Shown here: in pieces, positions 18,125-26,958 of the stretch
How the letters are laid out: each line of letters begins with the position of its first letter
How positions within the stretch are numbered: the first letter of the stretch is position 1
Assembly: GCF_022695595.1 (NCBI RefSeq)
Contig: NZ_CP074380.1
Coordinates: forward strand, 5,196,001 to 5,260,000
DNA length: 64,000 nt
Source: Streptomyces sp. MST-110588
GTDB lineage: Bacteria; Actinomycetota; Actinomycetes; Streptomycetales; Streptomycetaceae
Reading direction: 5' to 3'
Made by a program: the position numbers and the translations under genes
The notes under the pieces: model-generated
Told to the model about the DNA's origin: nothing
Seen by the model: only the letters and a program-made list of their open reading frames with translations
Database searches by the model: none

Positions 18125-19066
18125 GTGGCGAGCGACGACGGCAGAAACGGGAACGGCGACGACGGCAGAAACGGGAACGGCGACGACCGCGACGACCGCG
18201 GTCGCAGCGGTGGTACGAGCACGCGGCGGACACCGGGGCCGCGCGTACGCCTGCCGCAGGCGTGGAGCCTGTACGCGGCCGTGGCGGCCGGCGGCTTCCG
18301 GCGCTACGCCACGTACCGTACGGCCACCGCCGCCGGTGTCTTCACCAACACCGTCTTCGGCTTCATCGTCGCCTACGCCTACACCGCCCTGTGGGACCAG
18401 CGCCCGCACCTGGGCGGGTACGACCTGCCGCGGGCGCTGACCTTCGTATGGACCGGGCAGGCCATGCTGGCGGCGGCGGCCCTGATCGTCGGCGGCGGCT
18501 TCCACGAGGAGCTCCAGGACCGCATCCGCTCCGGTGACATCGCCGTGGACCTCTGCCGGCCCGCCGACCTCCAGACGTGGTGGCTGGCCGCGGACCTGGG
18601 CCGGGCCGCCTTCCAGCTCCTGGGGCGGGGCGTGCTGCCGATGGCGGCCGGCGCCCTCGTCTTCGACCTGGCGCTGCCGGGGAACCCGCTGACCTGGGCC
18701 GCCTTCCTGCTGTCGGTGACGCTGGCCCTGGTGGTCAGCTTCGCGGTGCGCTATCTCCTCGCGCTGGCCGCCTTCTGGCTGCTGGACGGCTCGGGCGTCA
18801 ACATGATGTGTGCGCTGGCCGCGATGTTCTTCTCCGGGATGGTGCTGCCGCTGCGGGCCTTCCCCGGCGGCCTGGGCGAGTTCGCCCAGATGCTGCCGTG
18901 GGCGGCGATGCTCCAGGTCCCGGCCGATGTGCTGCTGGGCCTGCGGACCGGCGCCGCCCTGGCGCGCGGGCTGGCCTTCCAGGCGGCGTGGGCGGTGGCG
19001 CTGCTGGCCCTGGGGCGGCTGATGCAGTCGGCCGCCACCCGCAAGGTGGTGGTGCAGGGTGGTTAG
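18125..19066 (+). CDS. ABC-2 type transporter permease (first of pair)
   Basis: A 313-residue permease with six predicted helices and motifs of the actinobacterial ABC-2 exporter family (RYATYRTATAAGVFTNTVFG near helix 1, HEELQDRIRSGDIAVDLCRP, FFSGMVLPL). The N-terminal 35 residues are a charged repeat (DDGRNGNG twice) encoded by a duplicated 21-bp unit at 18134-18182, not seen in the rest of the protein. GTG 18125 starts it. It forms an operon with a second permease and an ATPase; the substrate is unknown. Confidence 0.87.
   Translation: MASDDGRNGNGDDGRNGNGDDRDDRGRSGGTSTRRTPGPRVRLPQAWSLYAAVAAGGFRRYATYRTATAAGVFTNTVFGFIVAYAYTALWDQRPHLGGYDLPRALTFVWTGQAMLAAAALIVGGGFHEELQDRIRSGDIAVDLCRPADLQTWWLAADLGRAAFQLLGRGVLPMAAGALVFDLALPGNPLTWAAFLLSVTLALVVSFAVRYLLALAAFWLLDGSGVNMMCALAAMFFSGMVLPLRAFPGGLGEFAQMLPWAAMLQVPADVLLGLRTGAALARGLAFQAAWAVALLALGRLMQSAATRKVVVQGG
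18134..18182 (+). repeat. 21-bp direct repeat encoding DDGRNGNG twice
   Basis: The unit GACGACGGCAGAAACGGGAA plus CGGC is present twice in tandem without mismatch, followed by decayed GACGACCGC copies. It encodes the disordered head of the first permease. Confidence 0.85.
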
Positions 19067-19949
19067 GTCCCGCGGCCCGGGCGGCGCCGTACGCATCGGC
19101 GTACTCCTTGAGGACGCGGGCGCCGCCGGCGGCCGGATGGCGTCGGTGGCGCAGGGCCTGCGCGCGTACGGACCGATCGTCTCGATGTGGGTACGCTCCA
19201 CCCTCGCCTACCGCACGTCCTTCGTCATCATGGCCGTGGGCAACTTCGCCGCCAGCGGCCTGGACTTCGTCACGGTCGTGCTGATGTTCTCGCACGTCGA
19301 CGCGCTCGGCGGGTTCACCCTGCCCGAGGTCGCCTTCCTGTACGGCACCTCCAGTACGTCACTGGGCCTGGCCGACCTGCTGCTGGGCAGCATGGACCGG
19401 CTCGGCCGACGGGTCCGCGACGGCACCATGGACACCCTGCTGGTGCGCCCCGTACCGGTCTTCGCGCAGGTCGCGGCCGACCGCTTCGCGCTGCGCCGGC
19501 TCGGCCGGATCACCCAGGCGGGCCTGGTGCTGGGCTGGTCGATGACACGGGTGGAGGTGGACTGGGACCTGGGCAGGGTGCTGATGGTCGTCCTGATGCT
19601 GCTGTGCGGCACCGCCATCTTCGGCGCCGTCTTCACCACCGGGGCCGCCTTCCAGTTCTTCGCGCAGGACGCCGCCGAGGTGCAGAACTCCTTCACCTAC
19701 GGCGGCAACGCCATGCTCCAGTACCCGCCGACCGTCTTCGCCAAGGACCTGGTGCGCGGCGTCACCTTCGTCGTCCCGCTCGCCTTCGTCAACTGGATGC
19801 CCGCGCTGCGCCTGCTGGGCCACCAGGACCCGCTCGGGCTGCCGGGCTGGGTGGACTTCCTGGGGCCGGTGGTGGCGGCGGTGATGTGCGCGGGCGCGTG
19901 GCTGGCGTGGCGGGCGGGGCTCAGGAGCTACCGGAGCACAGGGAGTTGA
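19059..19949 (+). CDS. ABC-2 type transporter permease (second of pair)
   Basis: A permease of up to 296 residues with six helices, paralogous in layout to the gene before it: TLAYRTSFVIMAVGNFAASG in helix 1, RVRDGTMDTLLVRPVPVFAQ in the cytoplasmic loop, and QNSFTYGGNAMLQYPPTVF after helix 4. The GTG at 19059 overlaps the upstream stop by 8 bp, implying coupled translation. An ATG at 19137 (MASVAQGLRAYG) is an alternative start that would remove a charged head. Works with the ATPase at 19955. Confidence 0.86.
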   Translation: MVRSRGPGGAVRIGVLLEDAGAAGGRMASVAQGLRAYGPIVSMWVRSTLAYRTSFVIMAVGNFAASGLDFVTVVLMFSHVDALGGFTLPEVAFLYGTSSTSLGLADLLLGSMDRLGRRVRDGTMDTLLVRPVPVFAQVAADRFALRRLGRITQAGLVLGWSMTRVEVDWDLGRVLMVVLMLLCGTAIFGAVFTTGAAFQFFAQDAAEVQNSFTYGGNAMLQYPPTVFAKDLVRGVTFVVPLAFVNWMPALRLLGHQDPLGLPGWVDFLGPVVAAVMCAGAWLAWRAGLRSYRSTGS

Positions 19950-19954
19950 ACGGC

Positions 19955-20941
19955 ATGGAGGACACGGGGGCCGCCCCGCAGGACCTGATCGTGCTGGAGG
20001 GGGTGGAGAAGGTCTTCGACGTACGGCGCAGGGCGGGCCGGCTGCGCCGCGTACGGCACCGGGTGCGGGCCGTGGACGGCATCGGCTTCACCGTGCCGCG
20101 CGGCGAGATGGTCGGCTACATCGGCCCCAACGGCGCGGGGAAGTCCACCACCATCAAGATGCTGACGGGCATCCTGGTGCCCAGCGCCGGGCGGCTGCGG
20201 GTGGCCGGCCTGGACCCCGCCCGGGAGCGCACCCGCCTCGCCCGCCGGATCGGGGTGGTCTTCGGGCAGCGTACGAGCCTGTGGTGGGACCTGCCCCTGA
20301 AGGACTCCTACGAACTGGTACGGCGGATGTACCGCGTCCCGCCCCAGGTCTACCGCCGCAACCTGGACCGCTGCCTGGAACTCCTCGACCTCGGCCCGCT
20401 GCTGCCCGTACCCGTACGGCAGCTCTCGCTGGGCCAGCGGATGCGCGGGGACATCGCGGCGGCGCTGCTGCACGACCCCCAGGTGCTCTACCTGGACGAG
20501 CCGACGATCGGGCTGGACGTCATCAGCAAGGCGAAGGTGCGGGACTTCCTGCGCGAGGTCAACGCCGAGCGGGGCACCACCGTCCTGCTGACCACCCACG
20601 ACCTCACCGACATCGAGCAGTTGTGCAAACGGGTCATGGTCATCGACCACGGGCGGCTGGTGTACGACGGCGGGCTGGCCGGGCTGCACGCGGTGGGCGA
20701 GAGCGAACGGACGCTGGTGGTGGACCTGGAACGCGAACTGCCGCCCATCCAGGGCATCCCCGGAGCCCGTACGGTCAAGGTCGAAGGCCCCCGGCAGTGG
20801 CTGGCGTTCCCCGCCGCACACAGCGCCGCGCCCCTGGTCGCGGCCGTGGCCGAGCGGTATCCGATGGTGGATCTCTCGGTCCGGGAGCCCGACATCGAGG
20901 ACGTCATCGCCAAGTTGTACGCCGGGAGCACAGCGCTGTGA
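19955..20941 (+). CDS. ABC transporter ATP-binding protein
   Basis: A 328-residue ATPase: Walker A GPNGAGKST, Q-loop GVVFGQRTSLWWDLP, a signature that reads LSLGQRMRGDIAAALLH, Walker B VLYLDEPTIGLD, and H-loop TTHD. The signature is LSLGQ instead of LSGGQ, a variant typical of this exporter group. A C-terminal extension of about 80 residues follows. GGGAG sits 9 nt before ATG 19955. It powers the two ABC-2 permeases in front of it. Confidence 0.93.
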   Translation: MEDTGAAPQDLIVLEGVEKVFDVRRRAGRLRRVRHRVRAVDGIGFTVPRGEMVGYIGPNGAGKSTTIKMLTGILVPSAGRLRVAGLDPARERTRLARRIGVVFGQRTSLWWDLPLKDSYELVRRMYRVPPQVYRRNLDRCLELLDLGPLLPVPVRQLSLGQRMRGDIAAALLHDPQVLYLDEPTIGLDVISKAKVRDFLREVNAERGTTVLLTTHDLTDIEQLCKRVMVIDHGRLVYDGGLAGLHAVGESERTLVVDLERELPPIQGIPGARTVKVEGPRQWLAFPAAHSAAPLVAAVAERYPMVDLSVREPDIEDVIAKLYAGSTAL

Positions 20942-21022
20942 GGGACGTCCGGCCGTGGCGCGACACCGCTCACGCGCCGCTGCTGTTCCGCCCCTGTGCG
21001 GACCGGAAGCGTCTTCGGCGCT

Positions 21023-21028
21023 TAATCT
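21023..21028 (+). promoter_or_regulatory. -10 element of the DUF1707 gene (leaderless predicted)
   Basis: TAATCT ends 6 nt before ATG 21035. There is no ribosome-binding site between them. Confidence 0.45.
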
Positions 21029-21034
21029 GTCCGT

Positions 21035-21730
21035 ATGACTGAGGAACTCCCCGAACTCCGTGCCTCCGACACCGACCGTGAACGGGTCGCCGAGATCCTG
21101 CGCGAGGCCCTCGCCGAGGGGCGGCTGGCCATGGAGGAGTTCGACGAGCGGCTGGACGCGGCCTACAAGGCGCGTACGTTCGGGGAGTTGAGGCCGCTCA
21201 CCGCCGACCTTCCGCAGTCCGGTACGGGTACGGGCGCCGCCCTCGCCCCGCGGGCCGCGGGCGTCGCGCCGGCGACCTGGCGGGAGCGCATCGGCGGTGA
21301 CCCGTCCTCACGCGGCGCCTTCGCCTTCTGGGGCGGCTTCAGCCGCAAGGGACGGTGGACCGCGCCACGGGTCTTCACCGCGGGGGCGTTCCAGGGCGGC
21401 GGGGTGATCGACCTGCGGGACGCCAACTTCGAGGACCGCGACATCACGATCCGCTGCATCGTCTTCATGGCCGGCATGGAGGTCGTCGTGCCGCCGGGTG
21501 TCGAGGTCCAGGTCACCGGCTTCGGGTTCATGGGCGGCTTCGAGGACAGCGACCACGAGGTCGGGGACCCGGACGCGCCACGGGTGAAGATCACCGGCTT
21601 CGCCATGTGGGGCGGCGTCGGCCTCAAGCGCAAGGCGTCCAAGGCGGAGCGGCAGCGGCTGAAGGCCGAGCGCGAGCAGATCCGGCTGGAGAAGCAGAAA
21701 ACGGACAGGTTGCGTAAGGAACTGGACTGA
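21035..21730 (+). CDS. DUF1707 and LiaF-like domain protein
   Basis: A 231-residue cytosolic protein. Residues 6-57 are a DUF1707 domain (LRASDTDRERVAEILREALAEGRLAMEEFDERLDAAY, written here only as its outline). Residues about 90-205 form a LiaF-type beta-helix with repeated GG-F and VPPGVEVQVTG turns. The C-terminal 30 residues are a charged coiled coil (KAERQRLKAEREQIRLEKQ). There are no membrane helices. Proteins of this pattern are linked to envelope-stress sensing in actinobacteria, but the partner here is unknown. Confidence 0.87.
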   Translation: MTEELPELRASDTDRERVAEILREALAEGRLAMEEFDERLDAAYKARTFGELRPLTADLPQSGTGTGAALAPRAAGVAPATWRERIGGDPSSRGAFAFWGGFSRKGRWTAPRVFTAGAFQGGGVIDLRDANFEDRDITIRCIVFMAGMEVVVPPGVEVQVTGFGFMGGFEDSDHEVGDPDAPRVKITGFAMWGGVGLKRKASKAERQRLKAEREQIRLEKQKTDRLRKELD

Positions 21731-21761
21731 GAGCATCGGAACTGGACTGCGAGCGTCGGAA
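21718..21761 (+). repeat. 20-bp tandem duplication at the DUF1707 gene end
   Basis: GGAACTGGACTGAGAGCATC is followed directly by GGAACTGGACTGCGAGCGTC (two mismatches). The first copy carries the stop codon, so the repeat duplicates the end of the coding region. Confidence 0.85.
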
Positions 21762-21794
21762 AGCGACGGGGAGCGTGTGAGCATGTGACGTCTT

Positions 21795-21828
21795 GGCCGA
21801 CCGGCCTTCGGTTCGTCAGCGGTCGGCC
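21795..21828. terminator. Hairpin between convergent DUF1707 and GDSL genes
   Basis: GGCCGACCG (21795-21803) pairs with CGGTCGGCC (21820-21828). The right arm overlaps the last codons of the GDSL gene. Confidence 0.5.
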
Positions 21829-23114
21829 GGTGTCCGTGGCGTGAGGCCGGTGACGTTCAGCGCGTCGGCCATGGCGCGGTTGCCCGCGTCGTTGGGGTGC
21901 AGATGGTCGCCCGAGTCGTAGGAGGGCCGCAGCCGCAGCGGCCGGCCGGGGTCGCGCAGTGCCTTGTCGAAGTCCACGACCGCATCGAAGACCGTGCCGG
22001 AGCGGATCGTCCGGTTGACCGCTTCCCGTACGGCGTTCAGCCTGGGGGAGTAGGCGCGGTGACCGCCGAAGGGCGTGAGCGTGGCGCCGGTGACCCGCAG
22101 CCCCCGGACGTGCGCGGACCGCACCACCCGCCGCAGGCCCGCCACCAGCCTGTCCGGGTCGAGCTGACGCGGTGACTTCATGATGTCGTTGATGCCGATC
22201 TCCACCACGACCGCCTTGACGCCCGCGCGGGAGAGCGCGTCCCGCTCCAGACGGGAGAGCACACCGGGCCCGTTGTTGGGGGAGAACCGGCTGCCGTCCA
22301 CCAGCAGCCGGTTGCCGCTGATGCCCTGGTTCAGCACGCCGTAGCGGGGCGCGTCCGGCTCGCTGCGCAGCCGGCCGGCCAGGAAGTCCGTCCAGCGGTG
22401 GTTGGCGCCCTCGGTGGAGGCGATGCCGTCGGTGATCGAGTCACCGATGACCACGACCGAGCCGTGCGCCCGCGCGCTCCACACGTCCACGCCCGTCAGA
22501 TAGCGCCAGGACGGGCTCCTTACGGTGTACGGCGTTCCCGTGGTGTCCCCGGCCCGGTCGCCGCGCGCCAGGTAGGAGGTCTGCCGGGCGTACGGGTGGT
22601 AGGTGGCGGGCCCGGCCGGGCCCGGGAGGTAGGTGGTGACCAGCAGGTCCGTGTCAGGGGGTACGGCCAGCCGTACGGGGTCGCTGGTGACCGTGCCCCC
22701 GGCCGGGACCGTCACCGTGAGCCGCCCGCCGAACGTCAGCCGGCGCAGCGAGCCCGCCGCCGCGGCGGGGCGGCCCAGGGCCGCGGCCCGCGCCAGGGTG
22801 GCGCGGCCGACGGGCAGCGGCCGGGTGCCGTACAGGTTGGAGAGCTCGATACGGGCGCTGGAGCCGCCGACGCTGGTGTGCACCACGTTGCGGACCGACG
22901 TCTGCGCGTACCCGTCCAGGCCGCCGCCGGGCTCGGCGGCGGCCGGTGCCGCGGACCATGTGCCCACCCACCGGCCCGGCCCCACGGGTGCCGCCGGGCC
23001 GCTCCGGCCGCCCGGGGAGTCCTCGTCGGTGACGGCGTACACCGCGGCCGAGAACAGCACCGCCACCGCCGCCAGTCCGGCGAGCAGCGTGCCGCGGCCC
23101 CCACTCCTGGTCAT
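21816..23114 (-). CDS. Secreted SGNH/GDSL hydrolase
   Basis: A 432-residue exported esterase/lipase-like protein. An N-terminal hydrophobic segment (LAGLAAVAVLFSAAVYAV) serves as signal or anchor. An N-terminal beta domain has SVRNVVHTSVGGSSARIELSN. The SGNH domain starts at VVVIGDSITDG (nucleophile Ser), with Gly in NQGISGNR, Asn in IGINDI, and the Asp-His pair in SGDHLHPND. The substrate is likely an acyl or acetyl ester of a lipid or polysaccharide; not determined. ATG 23114 is preceded by a moderate GGAGA. Confidence 0.9.
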   Translation of the reverse strand: MTRSGGRGTLLAGLAAVAVLFSAAVYAVTDEDSPGGRSGPAAPVGPGRWVGTWSAAPAAAEPGGGLDGYAQTSVRNVVHTSVGGSSARIELSNLYGTRPLPVGRATLARAAALGRPAAAAGSLRRLTFGGRLTVTVPAGGTVTSDPVRLAVPPDTDLLVTTYLPGPAGPATYHPYARQTSYLARGDRAGDTTGTPYTVRSPSWRYLTGVDVWSARAHGSVVVIGDSITDGIASTEGANHRWTDFLAGRLRSEPDAPRYGVLNQGISGNRLLVDGSRFSPNNGPGVLSRLERDALSRAGVKAVVVEIGINDIMKSPRQLDPDRLVAGLRRVVRSAHVRGLRVTGATLTPFGGHRAYSPRLNAVREAVNRTIRSGTVFDAVVDFDKALRDPGRPLRLRPSYDSGDHLHPNDAGNRAMADALNVTGLTPRTPADR

Positions 23115-23477
23115 GCGGGCGGTCTCCTAGGGCAACGGGTGAGGGGGTGATCAGGGCGGTCCGGGGGAGGGGCAGGGGGCAGGGGGCGTGCCGGTCCGCC
23201 GGTGGTCCGAGGACCGGGAGCCGGGGTCCGGTGTCCAGAGCCCGGCCGGTCTTCCATGGTCCCACGGGGCGGCTGGATGCCGTCCGGCCGCCCCGGGCCG
23301 GCACCGGTACCGCGGCGGCAGTGGCCTCTGCCCCGGCGGCGGCACTCGCACCGGTGGCTGAACCCGTACCGGCGCCCCGGGTGGCGCCGGGAACTCGTGG
23401 CCGGTTCCAGGAGTAGGTCACAGTTGTACGGACAGTACGCATGGGCGGGTACGGCTCGGCTCGGACAGGTGGAGCGG
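23115..23477. other. Divergent intergenic region, nothing recognised
   Basis: 363 bp separate the GDSL hydrolase from the DUF445 gene. Open frames here are shadows with poor codon bias. I see no operator or RNA structure. Confidence 0.5.
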
Positions 23478-24914
23478 ATGGAACGGACGAATACCGACGC
23501 GGCGCCCCGGGCGGGCACCGCCCCGGCCGGTGGCCCGGCGCAGCGCCCCGGCGCTCGTCATGCCCCGCACGGCACCGGCGGCCCTGACGGCTCCGGCGGC
23601 GCCGGCGGCTCCGGGGCCCGGCACGGCTTCGGCGCCCTCGGCGGTCCCGGCGGCTTCGGCTACAGCCCCGCGGATGAGGAGAAGCGGCGCGGCGTACGGC
23701 GGATGAAGGCGTTCGCCACCGGCCTGCTGCTGGCCGTCGCCCTGGTCTACGCCCTGGCGAAATGGGGCCACTCCGCCGGGGCCGGGAGCTGGACGGGCTA
23801 TGTGGCCGCGGCGGCCGAGGCCGGCATGGTCGGCGCGCTGGCCGACTGGTTCGCGGTGACCGCCCTGTTCAAACGGCCGCTGGGGCTGCCCATCCCGCAC
23901 ACCGCGATCATCCCGACGAAGAAGGACCAACTGGGACAGAGCCTGGGGGAGTTCGTCGGGGAGAACTTCCTGTCCGGTGACGTCGTACGGCAGCGGCTGC
24001 GCAAGGTCGGCATCGGCGCGCGGCTGGGCGCCTGGCTCGCCGAGCCCAAGAACGCCGACCGGGTGACCGCCGAACTGTCCGCCGCGCTGCGCGGCGCGCT
24101 GACCGTACTGCGCGACTCCGACGTCCAGGCGGTCGTCGGCGAGGCGATCACCCGTCGCGCGGACGCCCAGGAGGTCGCGCCGGGCCTGGGCAAGATGCTG
24201 GAGCGGATCGTCGCGGACGGCGGGCACAAGCGCGTGGTGGACCTGGTGTGCGTACGGGCCCACGACTGGCTCATCGCCCACAGCGACTCCGTCATGACGG
24301 CCGTCTCCGGCGGCGCGCCCGGATGGACGCCGCGGTTCGTGGACCGCAAGGTGGGCGAGCGGGTCTACAAGGAGTTGCTGCGCTTCGTGGCGGAGATGCG
24401 GGACATGCCCGAGCACCCGGCGCGCGGCGCGGTGGACCGATTCCTGAAGGACTTCGCGGGCGACCTCCAGTCGGACTCCGACACCCGCGAGCGGGTCGAG
24501 CGGCTGAAGTCGGAGGTGCTGGGGCGCGGCGAGGTGCAGGACTTGATCGCCTCCGCCTGGGGCTCCGTACGGGCCATGGTCGTGGCCGCGGCGGAGGACG
24601 AGCGCAGCGAACTGCGTACCCGGGCGCGCTCGGCGCTGCTGTCGCTGGGCAGCCGGACGGCGCGGGACGGCAAGCTGCAGAACAAGGTCGACGGCTGGCT
24701 GGAGGGCGCGGCCGTCCACGTCGTGACGACCTACCGGCACGAGATCACCTCGCTGATCACGGACACCGTGGCGAGTTGGGACGCCGAGCACACCTCAAGG
24801 AAGATCGAGGCGCACATCGGGCGCGACCTCCAGTTCATCCGTATCAACGGCACGGTCGTCGGCGCGCTGGCGGGCCTGTGCATCTACACGGTCTCCAGGC
24901 TCTTCGGCGGCTGA
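23478..24914 (+). CDS. DUF445 family membrane protein
   Basis: A 478-residue protein. A disordered Gly/Pro-rich head of about 70 residues precedes one membrane helix (MKAFATGLLLAVALVYALA). Family blocks follow: AEAGMVGALADWFAVTALFKRPLGLPIPHTAIIP and LGQSLGEFVGENFL. A long helical cytosolic body ends in a second helix at the C-terminus (RINGTVVGALAGLCIYTVSRLF). This matches the DUF445 (YheB/YjiN-like) arrangement with termini at the membrane; the biochemical role is unknown. AGGTGGAG lies 5 nt before ATG 23478. Confidence 0.93.
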   Translation: MERTNTDAAPRAGTAPAGGPAQRPGARHAPHGTGGPDGSGGAGGSGARHGFGALGGPGGFGYSPADEEKRRGVRRMKAFATGLLLAVALVYALAKWGHSAGAGSWTGYVAAAAEAGMVGALADWFAVTALFKRPLGLPIPHTAIIPTKKDQLGQSLGEFVGENFLSGDVVRQRLRKVGIGARLGAWLAEPKNADRVTAELSAALRGALTVLRDSDVQAVVGEAITRRADAQEVAPGLGKMLERIVADGGHKRVVDLVCVRAHDWLIAHSDSVMTAVSGGAPGWTPRFVDRKVGERVYKELLRFVAEMRDMPEHPARGAVDRFLKDFAGDLQSDSDTRERVERLKSEVLGRGEVQDLIASAWGSVRAMVVAAAEDERSELRTRARSALLSLGSRTARDGKLQNKVDGWLEGAAVHVVTTYRHEITSLITDTVASWDAEHTSRKIEAHIGRDLQFIRINGTVVGALAGLCIYTVSRLFGG

Positions 24915-25044
24915 CCCGTTCGGCGACCCTGTCCCCTGTTGCCCGTCGCCTGCCGTCCTCTGTCCGCCGCCCTGGGACCTCCGCCCGCCGCCGCGTGGCG
25001 CGGGGCGAGCCGGGCGTGATCCGTCCGCGCTAGTCTCCTCTCCC

Positions 25045-25242
25045 GTGCTGAAACGTCCCACGCTGCTGTGGCTGCTGGTCCCGTACGTGCTCTACCTGGG
25101 CGTGCTGCCCCTGGTGAACCGCGTGACGCCGACCGTGCTCGGCCTGCCGTTCCTGTTCTTCTGGCTGCTGCTGGCCACGCTGCTGACACCGTTGGCGGTG
25201 TGGCTGACGTGGCGCGGCGAGAAGAAGCGGGGCCGCGCGTGA
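25045..25242 (+). CDS. DUF3311 small membrane protein
   Basis: A 65-residue, two-helix protein (LLWLLVPYVLYLGVLPL and FLFFWLLLATLLTPLAVWLTW) with a basic tail. This is the DUF3311 pattern of small subunits found immediately before SSS-type symporters. Its stop overlaps the GTG of the symporter (GTGA), so they are translationally coupled and probably form one transporter. Confidence 0.92.
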   Translation: MLKRPTLLWLLVPYVLYLGVLPLVNRVTPTVLGLPFLFFWLLLATLLTPLAVWLTWRGEKKRGRA

Positions 25243-26870
25243 ACGCCGCCGTCTCGACCTCGATCTTCGGCGCCTTCATGGTGCTGACCGTCGTCCTGGG
25301 ACTGCTGGCGGTACGTACGCGTGGCGGTACGGGGAAGGGGCGGCGGGGCGGCGGCCTCGCCGAGTGGTCGGTGGGCGGGCGCAGCCTGGGCACAGCCTTC
25401 ATCTGGGTGCTGATGGCCGGCGAGAGCTACACCAGCTTCAGCTATCTGGGTGCCGCCGGCTGGGGCTACAACTTCGGCGCCCCGGTCGTGTACGTCATCG
25501 CGTACATGTCCTGCGGCTACGCCATCGGCTATGTCGTCGGCCCGATGCTGTGGTCCTACGCGCGCCGGCACGGCCTGGTCGGCATCACGGACATGGTGGC
25601 CCACCGCTACGGCCGCCCCTGGCTCGGCGCCGCCGTGGCGATCCTGGCGACCGTCTGCCTGCTGCCGTACATCCAGCTCCAGATCACCGGCATGGGCGTG
25701 GTCGTCTCCACCATCTCCTACGGCGCGATCAGCCTGAACTGGGCGTACTTCATCGCCTTCGCCGTCACCACGGCCTTCGTCGTGGTCAGCGGGCTGCGCG
25801 GCAGCGCCTGGGTCTCCGTACTGAAGGACGTCCTGGTCATCGGAACGCTGGCCTTCCTCGCCGTTTACGTCCCGCTGCACTACTTCGGCGGCTACGGCCC
25901 CTTCCTGGACCGGATGGTCGCGCAGAAGCCGCAGTGGCTGACCTTCCCCGGACACGGGCCGGGTGTCCTGGGCGAGGGCTGGTTCGTCACCACCACCGTC
26001 CTGAACTCCCTGACCGTGGTGATCTTCCCGACGACGGTTGCGGGCTACCTGGGCGCGCGCAACGCCGATGCGCTGCGCCGCAACGCCATCTACCTCCCCT
26101 TCTACAACGTGCTGCTGTTCGTGCCGATGCTGCTGGGCATGGCGGCGCTGTTCGTCGTGCCGGGGCTGGCCGGGGCCGACTCCAACCTCGCCCTGTTCAA
26201 GATGGTCGTGGACTCCCTGCCGTCCTGGGCGGTGGGCGTCATCGGGGTGGCCGCGGCCCTGTCCTCCATCGTGCCGATGGCGGTGTTCATGCTGGTCATC
26301 GGCACGATGTGGGGGCGCAGCGTGCTCGGTCCGCTGACCCGCCGGAGGGCGGCGGAGGGCACCGGTACGGCCCGTACGGGGGCGGAGGCGGGAGCCGGGG
26401 CAGGGGCCGGCGCGGGGGCCGGCCGGGCGCGGCCGTGGCGGACGGACGGTCAGAAGTTCTGGTCGCAGGTGGTGGTGGTCGTGGCGGGCGCGCTCGCGCT
26501 GCTGCTGACCTACACCGCCCCCAACACGCTGGTACGGCTGTCGCTCATCTCGTACGAGGGCATGGCGCAGCTCGTACCCATGCTGCTGCTGGGGCTGGTG
26601 TGGCGGCGGCTGACGCTGCACGGCGCGGTCGCCGGTCTGGTGACGGGTGTCGCGGTGGTGTGCGCCTTGGTGTTCGGCGAACACGACCCGGTGTGGGGGG
26701 TGAACGCGGGGATCGTGGCCCTCGCGGTGAACGTGGTGGTGGCGCTGGCGGTCACCTGGCTGGGTCCGCGGCCCCTGGACGACCGGCCGGATGCGGAGGT
26801 GCTGGCGTCCGACGTGGAGCCGCCGCGGGCGGGCGCGGTGGCGGCGGGAACCGGCTCCGAACAGGTGTGA
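25239..26870 (+). CDS. Sodium:solute symporter (SSS family)
   Basis: A 543-residue transporter with about 13 helices: GESYTSFSYLGAAGWGYNFG early, GLVGITDMVAHRYG, and FPTTVAGYLGARNADALRRN in the middle. These resemble monocarboxylate/pyruvate carriers of the SSS family (MctP/MctC-like), so short organic acids are the likeliest substrates (inference). A Gly/Ala-rich cytosolic insert (TGAEAGAGAGAGAGAG) breaks the domain near residue 380. GTG 25239 overlaps the DUF3311 stop. Confidence 0.9.
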   Translation: MNAAVSTSIFGAFMVLTVVLGLLAVRTRGGTGKGRRGGGLAEWSVGGRSLGTAFIWVLMAGESYTSFSYLGAAGWGYNFGAPVVYVIAYMSCGYAIGYVVGPMLWSYARRHGLVGITDMVAHRYGRPWLGAAVAILATVCLLPYIQLQITGMGVVVSTISYGAISLNWAYFIAFAVTTAFVVVSGLRGSAWVSVLKDVLVIGTLAFLAVYVPLHYFGGYGPFLDRMVAQKPQWLTFPGHGPGVLGEGWFVTTTVLNSLTVVIFPTTVAGYLGARNADALRRNAIYLPFYNVLLFVPMLLGMAALFVVPGLAGADSNLALFKMVVDSLPSWAVGVIGVAAALSSIVPMAVFMLVIGTMWGRSVLGPLTRRRAAEGTGTARTGAEAGAGAGAGAGAGRARPWRTDGQKFWSQVVVVVAGALALLLTYTAPNTLVRLSLISYEGMAQLVPMLLLGLVWRRLTLHGAVAGLVTGVAVVCALVFGEHDPVWGVNAGIVALAVNVVVALAVTWLGPRPLDDRPDAEVLASDVEPPRAGAVAAGTGSEQV

Positions 26871-26958
26871 ACCGGCTCGGAACAGGCATGAGGCGGGGCG
26901 TCGGCCGGCTGCCCGGGCGGTCGGCCGGTCGCCGGGGCGGAACGGGGAGGCCCGGCGG